From Lingula anatina (taxonomy: Eukaryota; Brachiopoda; Lingulata; Lingulida; Lingulidae): a DNA stretch of 64,000 nt. Every line of letters begins with the position of its first letter. Within the stretch, counting starts at the first letter, position 1. The position numbers and the translations under genes were made by a program. Location of the stretch: positions 201,890-265,889 of the forward strand of contig NW_019775396.1 in the NCBI RefSeq assembly GCF_001039355.2, read 5' to 3'. Below, in pieces: positions 37,801 to 51,946 of the stretch. The notes under the pieces were generated by a model, which saw only the letters and a program-made list of their open reading frames with translations, was not told where the DNA came from and did no database searches.

Positions 37801-40800
37801 CAAAAAGATGAAGGTGAAAACTCTGGCGGGGATAGCAAGAAACTGACAAAATACGTAGAAATTCAACTGTGTTGAAGGTTGGAACCCAAGAGACTATAAG
37901 CTCTTTGTTTTGTGAAATTAAGATAATTCAAATGCTGTCTGCATTTTGTTGAAACTCAACTTAATTGTCAGTTCTATGCAAAGTGCGTGTGTGTATGTGT
38001 GTGTGTGTGTGTGCATGTGTATTAGCATACGCAATGCAGAGTGTAGCTACTGACATTCTATATAAAGAAGGTTTATATATATCAAAGTTAGGTCTTGGAA
38101 TTTCGGACGGTTTATAAATTTTAGATTGTATTTCAGTTGCGCATGGTTCTATGGCAAATTTTACGGATATCAGGTCTGTGTTCATGTAGAATGCGTGCGT
38201 GTTTGTGCATCCGTGCGCGCTTGATTGCTCCAGAAAACATAATACTTCAGAATAATCATAAACCTGTGTCCTTACCGCAATAAGTTAGACAAGCGTGACA
38301 TTAGAAGTAATCTATCATTACGGGAAAAAACGAAGAAGCCGAGGGCAAGCAATGTCTGGTTTCCATTGGAAAACGGTTCCAGAGTCGTAATTGGCTTCAT
38401 TGGCAATCGTTTCCCCCAGACACTGGGGTAATGAGGTATGAAAGTACCCTATCGATTCCGCCGTGCATCTTACCAGTCAAATCCAATTGTGAACTGCTGC
38501 ATGGAAAGAAACGCGGGCGTCGGTTATTAAGACTGTGCCACAATTAACGAACGACTGATCAATTCTCTCTTCGATTAAGTGTCCCGTCAGAGAGCGTTTC
38601 CTAACATTAAACGGTGAATAAAACCGTGTGTCGTGCGCCCGGGCGAAGAGAGAGGTCAGCTCGCTGGGGAACCATGATACGCTACCAGGAGCCCGCTTCA
38701 CCAAAGAACCATACATCCCAAAATTGGTCGAAGCGTTTGGAACAAAAATTGAATCTACTTTGACCGAAGATAAATCAGTAGTACATGTACGTAGTCTAAT
38801 TAAATGAAATATGGCGCCTGTTTAATAACAGGAAAGACTTCTCTAATATTTCAGGCCAATGGTTACATTTCATAAGCACACCGATATGGATTCAACTTGA
38901 ACTGGAGGAGAGCGAAATTTTTTTACCAAAAAGTAAAGACCAATATTATTTCCGATGAATTTTCTATTGTGAAATCTGCCGCAGGTTTTCTTTAAGATGA
39001 ATATGGCCCAGTTGAATATTTTACACAATGCAGATAAAAATTGCACAGGTACTGAGTTGATCGCATTCAACGCTTTGACCTGCACATGTCTTCCAAGCAA
39101 TCAGATGAAATCAACCATTAGAATGGGTTTTGTCAATCCAGTGGTTGAGATGTCTGGGATCCATTTGGTTGGTGCATGGGTACACCATAAAAAGCATTTG
39201 GATCCAGTTTGAGAACCGATCCACAGCAACGGCACACATCGAGATAGAGGCAGTACTTGGATTATGGCGCAATAAATTATAATTAAATGAATGAATACAT
39301 TTCCTTGGATGATGTAACATGTGATATGTCAAATCATACAGCTGATGATCGCCTCAAAATCTATACTACAGTATACGCCTACGTGTAGAAACATGATGGT
39401 GGAGTTTGACGCTCGGATGAACAGTGAGTTGAAAACAGAGCAAATGACTGAAGAGAACGGTCTTCATTTCCCAGGGATTATTTACATGTATCTTCTGGGC
39501 TAAAATAATCAAACCGGAAAGATACGCAATGACATACGTGTTCATGTACTTATATACATACATACACACTTACATACAAACAAACATACGTCCATACATA
39601 CATACATACAGCCCTTTCCCCAACCCACACACTCGTGCTTTATCAGTCCACATTTATGTGTCCCAATTTGACATTTCCGCTTTTCATTACACGCACAAAA
39701 TCGGTTCCACAAAAGAACATTTTTCATTTTTCCACTCCTTAGAAGACAATTGGATTATTGGAACACTTTTTTTATATTTGGATTCCTCTTTTCATTCTTT
39801 TTTTAATCGATAAGCACATTTTCCCTTCTTCTGATGAATAAATTCTAGGTACATGTGCGATTAGAATTCCCAAGCCAATTTCTGGGGTTCCAAACAGTGT
39901 TTCTCTGTGGTATGTTTTCTTTGTTCGTTTCAGAAATGATCTATTGCTCTCGTAAGTGATCATGACACACCTATAAATGGCACCATCTTTCTAAAGTCAA
40001 TGAATGCAAGACCATATTTTTGCCAAAAGACTAGGATTACAGATTACTCCGTTTAATGATGATATATTCTTTGATCTCTTTAAGCAAATACACGAAAGCT
40101 GGCATTTTCACGATCTACAGACAATTGCGGGGGTCCATTCATGGTAATCGCTTTTTTAAAGGTCGAAGAATGAATAAACGCTTACAGTGGTTGAACGCGG
40201 CTCAGACGCCTTAAACGAGGTGATGCCAGCCTCATGGCGCTAGATTCATTATAAATAACGGAATGGAGAAAGACATTAGTTTATTGTCACATTTTTATTG
40301 ACAAAGGAATGAAAAGTAACCCATCTCCTTGTCGGATGGGTAGTTAACTGGTAACTTATGAGATCATTGGATCAATTCATTGCACTTCACTTAACACTAG
40401 TTGTGTGCTGTATACAGCTGTGGCCTGAACAGTCTATACTACTGGTGAGAGTACCAGAAATGTAGCCCGGCTGTATTCTCTCTCTCTCTCTCTCCCTCTC
40501 ACATACACACACACACGTGCACTGTACACTGTTGAAAAGCATGTGTCTGCATTTAACATTATGTAAATGTATATAAATGAATAAATGCACTCATCTGAAC
40601 AAGTGTTGTTTGTGCATACTCCTGACATATACACTGCAATCTGACATCATGTTAGCAGGTATTTTAAAAATGAACACTGCATTTCACATAAAATGTACCA
40701 GCACACAAACATGGATATGCATATACACGTGTAGACAGAGAGTTACACATGCACAGGCATGCAGCCACGCACACATATTTATGGCCCTACTAACTGTATC

Positions 40801-41090
40801 CTATTCGACAGACATTCAGACAGACAGACAGACAGACATTCAGATACCAAGCTCATACGTGGTATGGTATGTGCACACACACAAGTGCAAAAACACCCAC
40901 TCATGCAACCATGCATGCAAACACGCACACTCACACTAGTGGTTCTATTGACCCTGTATCTTATTTATCATGGAATGGCTCAGGACTATAAATTACTGAA
41001 GGTCACATACAGAACATAAGCCCACCTGGGGCAAACTGGATTGAGCATATAGCAATTTTCTGCAACAAATGTTTATAAACCTCTGGTCTA
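34053..41090. other. Intergenic region
   Basis: 7 kb without a gene I can support. Contents: a GA microsatellite (34785-34821); a patch at 35650-35710 with CACGTG, an inverted CCAAT (ATTGG) and CCAATGG that could be regulatory; TG/CA-rich stretches near 37985-38015; ACAT/CATA repeats near 39555-39610; CT and CA runs at 40477-40517; and GACA repeats near 40810-40840. A 286-codon open frame at 36570-37430 on the minus strand was judged spurious (see rejected items). Confidence 0.5.
34785..34821. repeat. GA microsatellite
   Basis: Uninterrupted AG repeat, about 18 units, in the intergenic region. Confidence 0.95.
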
Positions 41091-44000
41091 TCATGTGTCA
41101 TCATGAATAGCCAGCCCACTTAGGCCATTACCAGTGAGTTCAATAGTATCAATGCATGGCTGTCTTGTATTAGTTGGGTTTGGGCCTGTATTGGCACCAC
41201 CTCTCTTTAACCGCCCCCTAGTGGTAGTTTCAGAGTCAGTAGCTGCTGCCGTCTGGGGACCAAGACCTAGGTACAGTCCTGCTAAATCAGGTTCGTGTGT
41301 TTGTACCGTCCTTGGTTTGTCTTTGGTATTTGAACGTTGCTTGGGAACCGTTAAACCGGACATAATGTTATTAGCAATTGAACCACTATCAACTATAGGG
41401 GGGTCCAAGCCTAAATACAAATCAGTAAGGTCCTGTCCTGTCCTGGCTTCTGAAGCACCCTGCTGCCCTCTGCTGGTGGAATGAGTAATAGCTCTGTCAT
41501 GTGACAGAGGCAAGAGGCGACCTGCTGGGGCTCGTGGTTTGGACAATGGACTCGAGTCCTGGTGTGGGGACGGCACTCGTCCAAGATAAAGTCCCAGGGT
41601 GTCATCAGCAGTGTGACCTTGACCTGCATCGCCAGAATCTGGCCTGTTTGATTGGCCACTGGTGCTAGAGCTCCGAGCACGTTTTTCTGCAGCTGCGGCA
41701 GCTTTCTGCCTCATTCGGCTTCTTCTCTGTGACTCTGGGTCTGTAATGGGAAGTGCAATATTGAGTAGAAAAGAGAATAATAAGTATGAATGTGTGGTGC
41801 ACTAACTTCTGTGAAAGCACTTGTTTGTAAACCAGGATATCTTTATAGCACCATTTTATTGTGTTAGGTGTGACAGGTTTCACAATCATATCATTTTTCA
41901 ATAACTACATGTACATTGTTGAATAAAAGATCTGATTAATTTATTATTTGATGTCACATTTTCATGGATTGTCAAAAGTGTGACTCCAGGCGAAACAGAT
42001 GTCAGAAACTGCTTATTAGTCTTTCATGTTTAAATAAACCTTCTTGTTAGCAATCTTCTTTATAGATTAAGCTTGCAACTTTTTGGGTCTGACAATCAAG
42101 GAAACAGTAGCCTTTATGATTACGCAAATTGAGACAAATAAAAAAAAATTGATGAAGCACAACATCTATAAACATAGCCAGCAATTACCTACATACCGCT
42201 GTCAAATCCACTTTCGTTTCGCACACCCCCACTGCTATTTCTGCCGCTTGGTGGTTTCCTCCCTCCAGCTCCAGGAGAGCTTGTGATGCTTGAAGGTCTC
42301 CAGCCTCTATTTACAGGTGAGTTCGTACTTATTGCTGCGGCTGCACCCACGTCATTGTTATTGAGGTTTCGCGGAAGAGGGATGGAAGGAACACTGGGCG
42401 TGACTTGTTGGGTGCGAACATCGCTTGGCACAAGACGACGATTGATGCGGACTCGACTAAGGAGCTGTGTTGGACTGGAGACGTTACTGGGACTAGAAGG
42501 TTCACTGAAAAGAGAAAATATTAACATTCAAAGTCATTTACAATTAGCCAGCCAGTGCGTAAATCATGAATGACGCTACTGACAGTCTACAAACTCTGAG
42601 AATATAAAAATATCTGATTTACTGCAAATAGATTTGCATACAATTTGGTCTCAATGAGTTTAAAATCTACCTTTGAAATTGAAAATCAATGTTTAAATGT
42701 CTTTTACAAAAAATAAAATTTCAAGTATGTTAAAATAACATACTAAAACATTATGTGCAGTGATAGCATTATGATCTTCAAAACAATAATGGTAATAATA
42801 AGAAGAAGAATCAAGTTTTAATTATTAGAAGTAGTATTATAAAAAAATAAAAAGCCCACCTTTGTGGAGAATTCAGTCCAGTTCCTGTGAGAGCAAAGTT
42901 CAGAGGTATGGAGTTGTAGGCTGCCGTTTTGGGCTTTAAATTTTTATTTGTACTGAGTGATCCCAGTGAGCCAGTGCTGCCACGCCTAGAAATAAATAAA
43001 CAACTGTTATTACTTGACTGAATACTTACAATAACAGACATAAAAATAATATAAATTTGCCGTCAACTTATCCATTATCATTTTCACTATATTAAAAATG
43101 AAAAGATAATATACAAACAAAAATTTAGTGCTTACTTGAGTAAAAATATTGTACTGGTAGCATACATTTCCTATTTTGTACATCTTTTGACTAAGAACAC
43201 AAGATATGAAAAACAATAAGGCTAAAAAAAGCAACTTCAAAACATGCATCACTTTGCCTGAAGCAAACAAAAGTTTGTCTTGTCTACCATCTAAACAACA
43301 TTCCTTGGGAAATTCCCAAGATCAGATAGTCCTTATAAATAATGTTAAAATAATCCATAGCCAGGTAGTGGTCACACAGTTCTTAAGGTAATCAAGCTAA
43401 TGGCACAGAAGCAATAGTCTTGAACACGGACTCACGGCTGTTTAATAAAACCACAAGCTGGAATAATGCTGTGCAGAAACAGGACTGTTCACAGCCAGGG
43501 CTGTTGCTCCACAAAAAATACTAAAATAGCTCAATACATGTATCTTTACAAATGATTTACTTGTCCAATATGTGAAAAAAAAAGCCCTCGCTCCATTCCA
43601 AACAGCCAAATTTGAGTCAATCTCCCAGGAATAACAGGCCTACAGACAGCTATTTCCAGGAATTTACCACCTAGACAAGTTCCTTAGGCTGACTGCCAAT
43701 CAGTTTGATTAGTTTAACCACAGGACGCCTTGGCTCTGTTCACTGGTTTCCAGCAGTCAAAATCCCATTATGTAGGCTTGAATTATATCAGCAGTGCCAA
43801 TGTGCAATCCAGCTGGCTGCTGCACAGCATGACTCTATAGACATTGCTCAGTTTTTTTTTTTTGTTCAACCACAGCTACCTGTTTCAATCAAGGGAAAAC
43901 AGTGGTACTGCTAGGGAGACACCACCCTAATTACAATATACAGGAATGAGACTGCCATTTAGTAAAAAAAAAAAAACTTAGGAAATATGGTCTGGGGAAC

Positions 44001-47000
44001 AGGGGGCTGCCTAGGCCAATGATATTTTTGGCTCCCAAAGAACAGGAAATCCACCAATAGTCCAAAAAAAAAAAAAAAAAAAAAACTCATCCCTGAATAG
44101 AGAACAAGATGTTATTAAGATCAAACCAGTTTAGGTCAGTAGAAGCTGTATGTTACAGTTGGCCTACCTAATTAAGCCTACTCCTGGGATTTCCAAGACA
44201 AGACCATTGGCTTGCTGCTCCTGTTGCTCAGCTCTAGCATTAGCCTCCTCTTTCTTCCTCTGACGTTTTCTGGAACAGAAAGTACAAACGCATCTATTGT
44301 TACTCTTGTGTATGTTATTCTTATACATTTTATTCCTGCTAATATCCTACTACTTATTATAAACAGAAGTTTTTGTTTAAATGTTATTATGTGCATTTCT
44401 GTCTTTTTTTTCACTTTTCCACGAATTCACCATATAAACATAATGGCATAAATGTGACATTACATAATCATACTGTCACAGCTGTGTGCATTAGCTCAAA
44501 TTCTCTCTCTCCCTCCCTCCCCACCCCCCTCTCTCTCTCTCTCAGGAAGCACTCACCTTTCTTTCTCCTGCTCTTCCATCTCTGCCATGAGAGGGCTCCA
44601 CACCACCTGACCATCTATGGGACATGTAGGGCGCTGGTGGATCAGCCAGTTGTCTATGCAGTCTATGTGAAACTGGAATAAACAACATCTACTAGTATAA
44701 GGTGTTGTCTATACAATCTATGTGAAACTGAAATATACAATATTTATAGTGCATGTCTATACAGTCTATGTGAAACTGGAATAAACAATATATACAGTGT
44801 ATTGTCTATACAGTCTACATGTGTATGAAACTAAAATATACAGCATCTACAGTGCATTGTCCTCTTATGATTATATAACAGCTTACACACTGACAAACTC
44901 AGGGTAATCTTCATAAAACCTCAGTTTCACACATACATTTAGAGGAATACACACCTTATGTTTACAGACAGGTAATCTCCTGATCTGCTGTCCAGCCTGG
45001 AAAGCTCTCAGACAAACCCTGCACTGCTCCCCAGGTGCCAGCAGCTTACTGCCGTCCCTGACACGTTCTGTGGGGAAACCTTTCACCACCTCCTCTGGGA
45101 TGTTGCTTACTTGGTTGGCTGCAGTACTAGAAACAGAAAAATAGACAAATTGATAAGTGATTGTAGTTTTAACATGTTGAAATATCATTTCTACAACTGC
45201 TGAGATATTCATGGCAGAAAAAACTCACTGGCCTGGCTCTGAGAAAAGGATCGTGTTCTAGCATGAATTAAAGGTATGTTGGCGCAGTTTTGCAGTATTA
45301 CTATCATAACGCACTAAGTGGACAAAATGGCAATGTTTTAGACTTGCATGTAATAGGCTAAATAAAATATAAGACTGTCTCATGTACTGTGTAGTAGATA
45401 TCTACGTGTTTGTTAGTTATAGCTATATTGGAGCAGGTTTCAAACATTGGTTAAACCAGCCATTGTGTACATTGTGTTAGATGTGCCAGTACCTGTCTAG
45501 CTGTAGTAACATATCATAATCTTCCTCCCTGATCTCCCTGTTCATCAAATTGTTCACCACAGCGCTAGGTAGTGCCGTCCCAGACCCTCTCTGTGCAGGA
45601 CGCCATCTTTGTGTGGGTTTCTGATCATAAAAATAACATAACATATTTTGTATTTTGTATTTAAAATTATTTAGTTGTCAAGTCTTTTCCCTCTTCCATT
45701 TTGACTTTCCTACAGTGTTATTTCTCACAATAACTACTTGATACCTTGTTTCATGCATTCAAGGCATTCCACAAAGGAGTAGAAAATGAGGTTTATAATA
45801 ATAATAATAATAATATATTAAAAGAGCTTTGATCCAATAAAAAAATTTTAAGTGAGTTAAAAACAGTAGTACAAAGGGGAGCCACCTACCTGTCTAAACT
45901 GGAAGGAATGTTCAGTGTGGATCTGTGTGTTAAAACACTCCTGACACAGGTAATAGGTCACACAGACTGTACAGCTAATAAGAATATGAGCATAGGTATT
46001 ATTTTGTTGTAAATTATATTTTTCAAAATATTTAAAATATTTAAAAAGCTGTTTTTATCAATACCTCCTCTAAATATTATTTATCAATACGAAAAAAAAA
46101 AAAGTTGCAATTAGCCACTCTTATTTTTCAACAATTGATCTATAAATTTACACAGTTAACATTCTAAAAACAAACAAACAAACAAAAAAAAATATGACAA
46201 ACAAATACTGACTTGTAACACTTTCCCTGTATAGGACACACCCTGCAGCCGCCACACACTGACCCAAGGTGAAGGTCAAGCCTTTCGGCTCTCGTCTGCC
46301 GCACTGAGCTATTGGCATACTCCTGTCTCAGGAGATCAAACGGACCAAAATCTTCACGACAGAATGGGCATTTGATGACCGTTTCTCCAGATGATTTTTG
46401 ATGCTCTGCCCATACCTTCATACATTTGATGTGGATACTATTGGCACATCCAAACCTGGGAATATGAGAACATAAGGTAAATAATTTTCAGTACATGATA
46501 CATGAGACAACTGATTACATTATTACTACAACATTTGGTGATATTCTTAAAAATAGCACATTTTTCTTTTTTCAATATTAAACTCTTGGGTTTTATTTAT
46601 TTTTTGAAAATGAAGTGAAAAATGACAGAAATGAAAAAAAAAAACAACAACATAATTTATGTGCCAAATATTAAAATAATGATGTGCTGATATTCTATTT
46701 CCTTCCTCATCATTTGAGAGAAAAAAAGACTCTTTGTGCTGACAATCATTAAAATATGAATAATTATCATTGCACAGTTAATAAGGTTATGCCCTGATCT
46801 GTTCAATGTGAACATTTATAATCTTTCTTATACACAATTTCAGAATCATTTAAAATTGTATTGTATCCTTTACAGCATTTGTGGTGCTTGGGCTGGATAC
46901 AAAAGAACTACTGGGTAGCCTGCTTTCCTTTTTACTGCTACCACTCAATGGGAATGTTGTCATTTTAAGAATTTATGACTTAAAAAAATACAGAAGCTGT

Positions 47001-48197
47001 AAAACTCACAATTTTTCCCCATAAAAAGATCAAGTCATTACCGTATTACTAACTAATTTCACTTTTCAGCTTGGCATTATATCCTATCGGAGTACATACT
47101 TGCAGTAGGTGACAGGCTCATGTTTAGCTAACAGTTCCTCCTGACATATAGGGCACACATCCTCCTTGCCGATCTCTCTCTGCTCTAAAACAGGCCGACC
47201 ATCAACTACAGTTGTTGTCGCTGTAACCTTCTTCGCAGGGGGTCCTCGGCGAGGATCTTGGTGTGCCATCAAACCTCGTAGGAGTTCGTTTATCTCTCGT
47301 TCTACAAGACCCATCTGCCACGTGACTGCAGGAGCAAATTAATTAATTAATTGATAATAAAATAAATAAATAAAAATGATTAAACAAAAACATGTCTTAC
47401 TCATTTAAATGTATCAGTGTCTACCATCCCAACCAAATATAATGTTGTAAATTGTTTCACATCCAAAACACCATTCTATTTAACACTATCACATATTTCA
47501 ATGCTCCCAAAAATAAACCCTTAACCATCTTATCCCTAGGACTATATGTTATAGTTCAGTAATAAAATAAACCAAATTTACACAGTGTTGAAATGCATCC
47601 ATTAAGTACTGTACTATAAAGCTCTTCTGTCTGAATTTCCAGATGCAACTGTCAACCAGTTACAATGTACTTTATAATGTAAACTGTCACATGTGGAACC
47701 TCGTACAGATATCCCTTACATACATGTATAACATATAGGTTGACAGCACTCACCTGGGTTAGTTCTTGGTATCCTGAATTTCTTGAGCAATAACCAGCAG
47801 ATGTGTTTACACAGGTCTTTATCCTTCATAAAAGTTGAGCAGGTACATTTGTGGGGGTCACCCAGGAAAGCCTGTTATAATATAATGGACAATATCATTA
47901 ACAAATTATTTCTGAAGTTCTTTTTTTATTTCTATAATTGTTGTAAAGTCTTGTCATGTAAATGTCAACTGAAATTGGCATTTCCCAATAGTTTAACAAA
48001 TAGATTTTCTTCCACACATTGATAACTTAAAAATTCAGTAGCCCCACCTTGAATTTCTTGCTCTCCCCCTCCTCTTTAAGAAGAAACCCAGTTGGCCCCA
48101 TCTCACGGAGGATGTAGATCGTTGCGTTCAGAGCCTGGTCCTGCCTCCAGCTCACCAAGTCGCTGATGGTACGGCGCCATGCCGCGTTACGTGCCAT
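41091..48197 (-). CDS. ZSWIM2: ZSWIM2-type E3 ubiquitin ligase (SWIM, RING, ZZ, RING)
   Basis: Complete gene of twelve exons: 48048-48197, 47754-47871, 47100-47325, 46213-46455, 45890-45974, 45493-45620, 44955-45126, 44557-44672, 44168-44269, 42860-42985, 42197-42504 and 41091-41740. They sum to 2424 bases, 807 codons plus stop. Domain order: WRQDQALNATIYILREMGPTG near the start; a SWIM zinc finger (CTC...CKH, about residues 57-72); a first RING (CPICQEEL... to CPFCRE); a ZZ finger (CGGCRVCPIQGKCY...CTVC, YYLCQEC); a second RING (CRVCLRAF, CKHKFHIDCIDNWL, CPIDG); then a long low-complexity tail. This is the ZSWIM2 (MEX) order; vertebrate ZSWIM2 is a self-ubiquitinating ligase linked to apoptosis and testis. 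The start at 48197 is chosen by match to the family; an in-frame ATG at 48227 would add ten residues. The tail is longer than in the human protein (633 residues, from memory). Confidence 0.95.
44652..44850 (-). repeat. Tandem repeat of ZSWIM2 exon 8 edge, 4 copies of about 50 bp
   Basis: The first bases of exon 8 and its acceptor (plus-strand GTCTATGCAGTCTATGTGAA at 44652) recur at 44707, 44755 and 44804 with a few changes, spacing 55, 48 and 49. Each copy carries a fragment of coding sequence (FHIDCID region) and a possible AG acceptor in the preceding intron. The copy at 44652 is the one that fits the gene model. Confidence 0.8.
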
Positions 48198-48413
48198 TGG
48201 GCAACAGTTGGTTATGACTTTAATCAATGGACAGCCGAGTACGTTCTAACATTGCTGAAGAAAACAATGTCAGAAAATGTGATGTGCAGCACATGTGGCT
48301 TTTCAAAAATATAAAATCATGCTGGTTGTACATGTAGGCTTCACAACACCACCTGGTGAAAAAAAGTTAGCATGCAAAGTCATTTGAAGATAAATTTTTC
48401 TCAGTAACATGAA

Positions 48414-48452
<39 letters not shown>
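48414..48452. repeat. AT microsatellite
   Basis: TA repeat with one interruption, upstream of ZSWIM2. Confidence 0.9.
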
Positions 48453-49356
48453 CTTATCATACAGGCTGGCACAGTACTAGTATACTTGATACTTGTGGCA
48501 AGTTGGAAATGGAGCACTAACGACGTTGATGCCAATTAAAAATTGTTTCCTGGTTCCATTGATAATTGAGACACACTGACATGCTCTGTTATTATTTTTA
48601 ATGCCTGACATACAAACCTTTTCTCTCTCTCTTAACTCATATTGGTCATTACACCGTGACATACGACGTCTACATGGTTTCAAATCTTATTTCATTCAGT
48701 TGAATGGTACGTCGTTCTGTCTGTTCGTCCACTGGTTGTTTATAGCCTCGCTTTGGAAGTCTCTAAGGAAAAACTCAACTAACGCATTCTGCCCAGCACA
48801 TTCAGAACACTTGTTTTATGGATTCTTTTCATAGATTTACTTAATTTTTGTCAATACTTGCACTTCATTAAAAAGGAAAGTCTCTCAGGTGGTGTAACTA
48901 ATCATTCTCAATACAATACATTTTTATATTACTCATAGTAAGAGAGCGGAAGAATTCTTTGTCCAAGTGGCACTTTTAAAACTAACATCAGTCTCGCAAC
49001 TAAAAAAAAAAAAAAAAAAAAAAAAAATACAGTTATCTGTTCACACACACACAAAAAAAGCACAAACGAACTAAAAACCTTCGTTACTGTCGTTGAAATC
49101 GATCTAGTTTATTTTTCAAAAGGTAAAAGTGTGCTTCTTGTCACGAAGCGAGTATGATGTCCACAGTAGACTATGATAGTGTGATATGTCTATACGTCTA
49201 AGAAAATGTCTAGAATTTTTACTTTAAACAGGGAATTATATCGTATATAATTCCCTGCCTTAGATAATTCAATTAACAGTTTGAGGCTACTTTCGCGCTG
49301 AAGCAGGGTTTTTAAAAATAAATAAAAAACTCGTTATGCCTTTTGGTTTAGGTCAG

Positions 49357-49407
49357 TATTATTATTATTATTATTATTATTATAATTATTATTATTATTA
49401 TTATTAG
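49357..49407. repeat. ATT microsatellite
   Basis: ATT repeat with one interruption (TATAATT), about 17 units. Confidence 0.9.
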
Positions 49408-49666
49408 CTATTAAGAAAATCCTTAACAAAGTGAAGTTAAGTGCACTCTTTCCTGATAATTTTTTTATGTGTTTAATGTTACATTTTCCAAACTTAATTA
49501 ATATGAAGCAAAAAACGATGTATATTCTAAGCGGAAAGTGTGCAAACCAGAGACGATCGATTTCATATCATCGCTGTTTAACCGCCGATTCAGGATCGCA
49601 GCGTGTTTTCCCAACTCTGTGAAGTTAAGTGCACTCTTGCCGAATAATTTTGGTATGTGTTTAATG

Positions 49667-49667
<1 letters not shown>

Positions 49668-49749
<82 letters not shown>
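49668..49749. repeat. Long AT microsatellite
   Basis: About 41 uninterrupted AT units, lying inside the second unit of an imperfect tandem duplication (first unit near 49431, second near 49621). Confidence 0.95.
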
Positions 49750-49750
<1 letters not shown>

Positions 49751-51946
49751 GATGCATTTTATAAGCGGAAAGCGTGCTCACAAGATTGGCGAGGTGTTGA
49801 AATCTCGATGCCCCAAAACTGTTACCCAGTATCGTGGACGTGGAGATAAATAAAAACATATCACAAAAAAAAGGGAGCGATATATTTATAATAAGTTTAT
49901 TTAAAATCATTGCAACCAAAAAAAACTGAAGTTGTAAAAATAAGCGTTTAAATAAAAAAATTAATATTAAAGATTAACATTAAGATCAATTTAAGTTAAA
50001 AAACACAGGCCTCTAAAAGTTAGTTTTATAATTATAATTATCATCATAATCATTTATTAACGTGTCATGTTAAAAGAACACCCAGCCCTTCAGGCCTATA
50101 AACCACCTGTTGCATACAATTCTTCTGTCTAATTATTTATCACAACTAATATTTGTACCAAGTTAGTGAATAATTACTGTTTTTGTTCTACTCAGGGCAA
50201 AATAATTGCCCTAGGCAGTCAGAGAGGAAATCAGTCAAAATCAATTTTAAATGTGTTTTAATCTTTTAATTTATTTTTTCCAAGCTGTTGATAAAAATAT
50301 GAAAATCTGCATGTCTTCTGTTTTGCTTGGAAGTCTTATTATTCAACATCTGAAATATAGATAATAATAATAGTAGTAGTAGTATTAGTAGTAATGATGA
50401 TAATTTATTCTTATAAGGCATATTTCATTGAAAACCTCAATGCGCTTTACTACTGTTTTTATTTGAGAGTTCGTACTGCAACGTTCCCCTCTGGCACTTC
50501 TACTTCACTCCCCCAATCTTTGAAATATTGTACTCAATACTAGTAGCTACTGGTTTTGGCAGTTTCTCTGTTTTATTAAAAAAATTTACTTTTCACATCA
50601 ATTTCGTTAATCAGTTACGTTAAATGGCATCAGAAAGATTAAGATCTAGATCAAAAATGGTAACATTTGGCAAAAATGTTCAAAGGTAAAAAAAGAACTA
50701 AAATTTTGTTTTGATCTACGACTTTAACTTAATAAGAGCAATTCTGCTGCGATATATATGCCGGTAATTGAACAACTCACCAGACCATGTGGCTATGGTC
50801 CGCACCCAAGGCATTGGCATGTGCCGGTGGTTTTAAGGGCGCATTTTGGGGTGCCGCCGTATATACAACCAGAACAATAGCTGACACAGTTAGAGTTTGA
50901 CAGGCACCCGAGACTTGCCGTGGGTGCTTTGTAGAAGAAGAAAAACATTTTTAATATTTGAAAAAGATAAAAATGTAGCTTTGATTATCCCTAATAAATT
51001 GCTTCAGATGAATAATTTGAAACGTAAGTTCTGGGTAAACACAAAAGTATCCAGATGTTTCTGTACTATATTTCTATCTCTGTAATTTTTTGCTTAGGCT
51101 GTAACTATAAAGACATCTTTTTTTATCATATTCAATCCATTTTTCTGTCCCAAAGGTGTTTGCTTGTTTGTTTAATTGTTTGCTTTTATTCTAACCTACC
51201 TGGCAAGCCAGCAAAGAGGAGCAAAGCTGCAATGAAGCAAAACGTCATCATCTTGACAATACAGTGCTTAGTATCTCGTGAAGTTTGTCTTCTCTCGCCT
51301 CTCCTGCTTCTGATGACTAGCCTTCAGCTGATTCACTAATAAACATTAGTGACTTGCGGTTATGACTTAAAATTCAAAACACCTAGCTTGCTTATTTTAA
51401 TATTTCATTTTCTCAAATTATAACATTTTATTTATTTACACATAAATAAATCATGATCAAGATGAACTTATTAAAACCTTTACATTAGCATTTTACATAA
51501 CAAAACCTTTTTTTCGGGGGGGGGGGATAATCGATTCACGCTGTCTGAAATTGACGAGGAATTACAGTATCGGCCTAGCTATCAGACTGACTCATTACTT
51601 GGACTTTTTTTCGCAACAGACTTGGAAATTCACATTCATGGTGGCACACTGCTGTGAGAACCCCTATTTTGCGTCACTTTCAAACAAAAGCTGCTTTTCA
51701 TCCTGTAAAAAGTTCAAATTTATCCCTGTAAAAGTTGCCACTATTTTTCTTATCTTGTATCAAATGTTGGTCTAGCCTGGAATTATTGCAAACGTAAAGT
51801 TAACCTTTTTGTTTGTTATGTACCTGCATAGTAGGTAACCAGATGAAAAAAATTACTACAGTACTGCCTTTTTATAATTTATCATTTTTTATATTATGTT
51901 TTACCCAGACTTATTGGAAAATGAGTCAAAATAAACTGCATACTTA

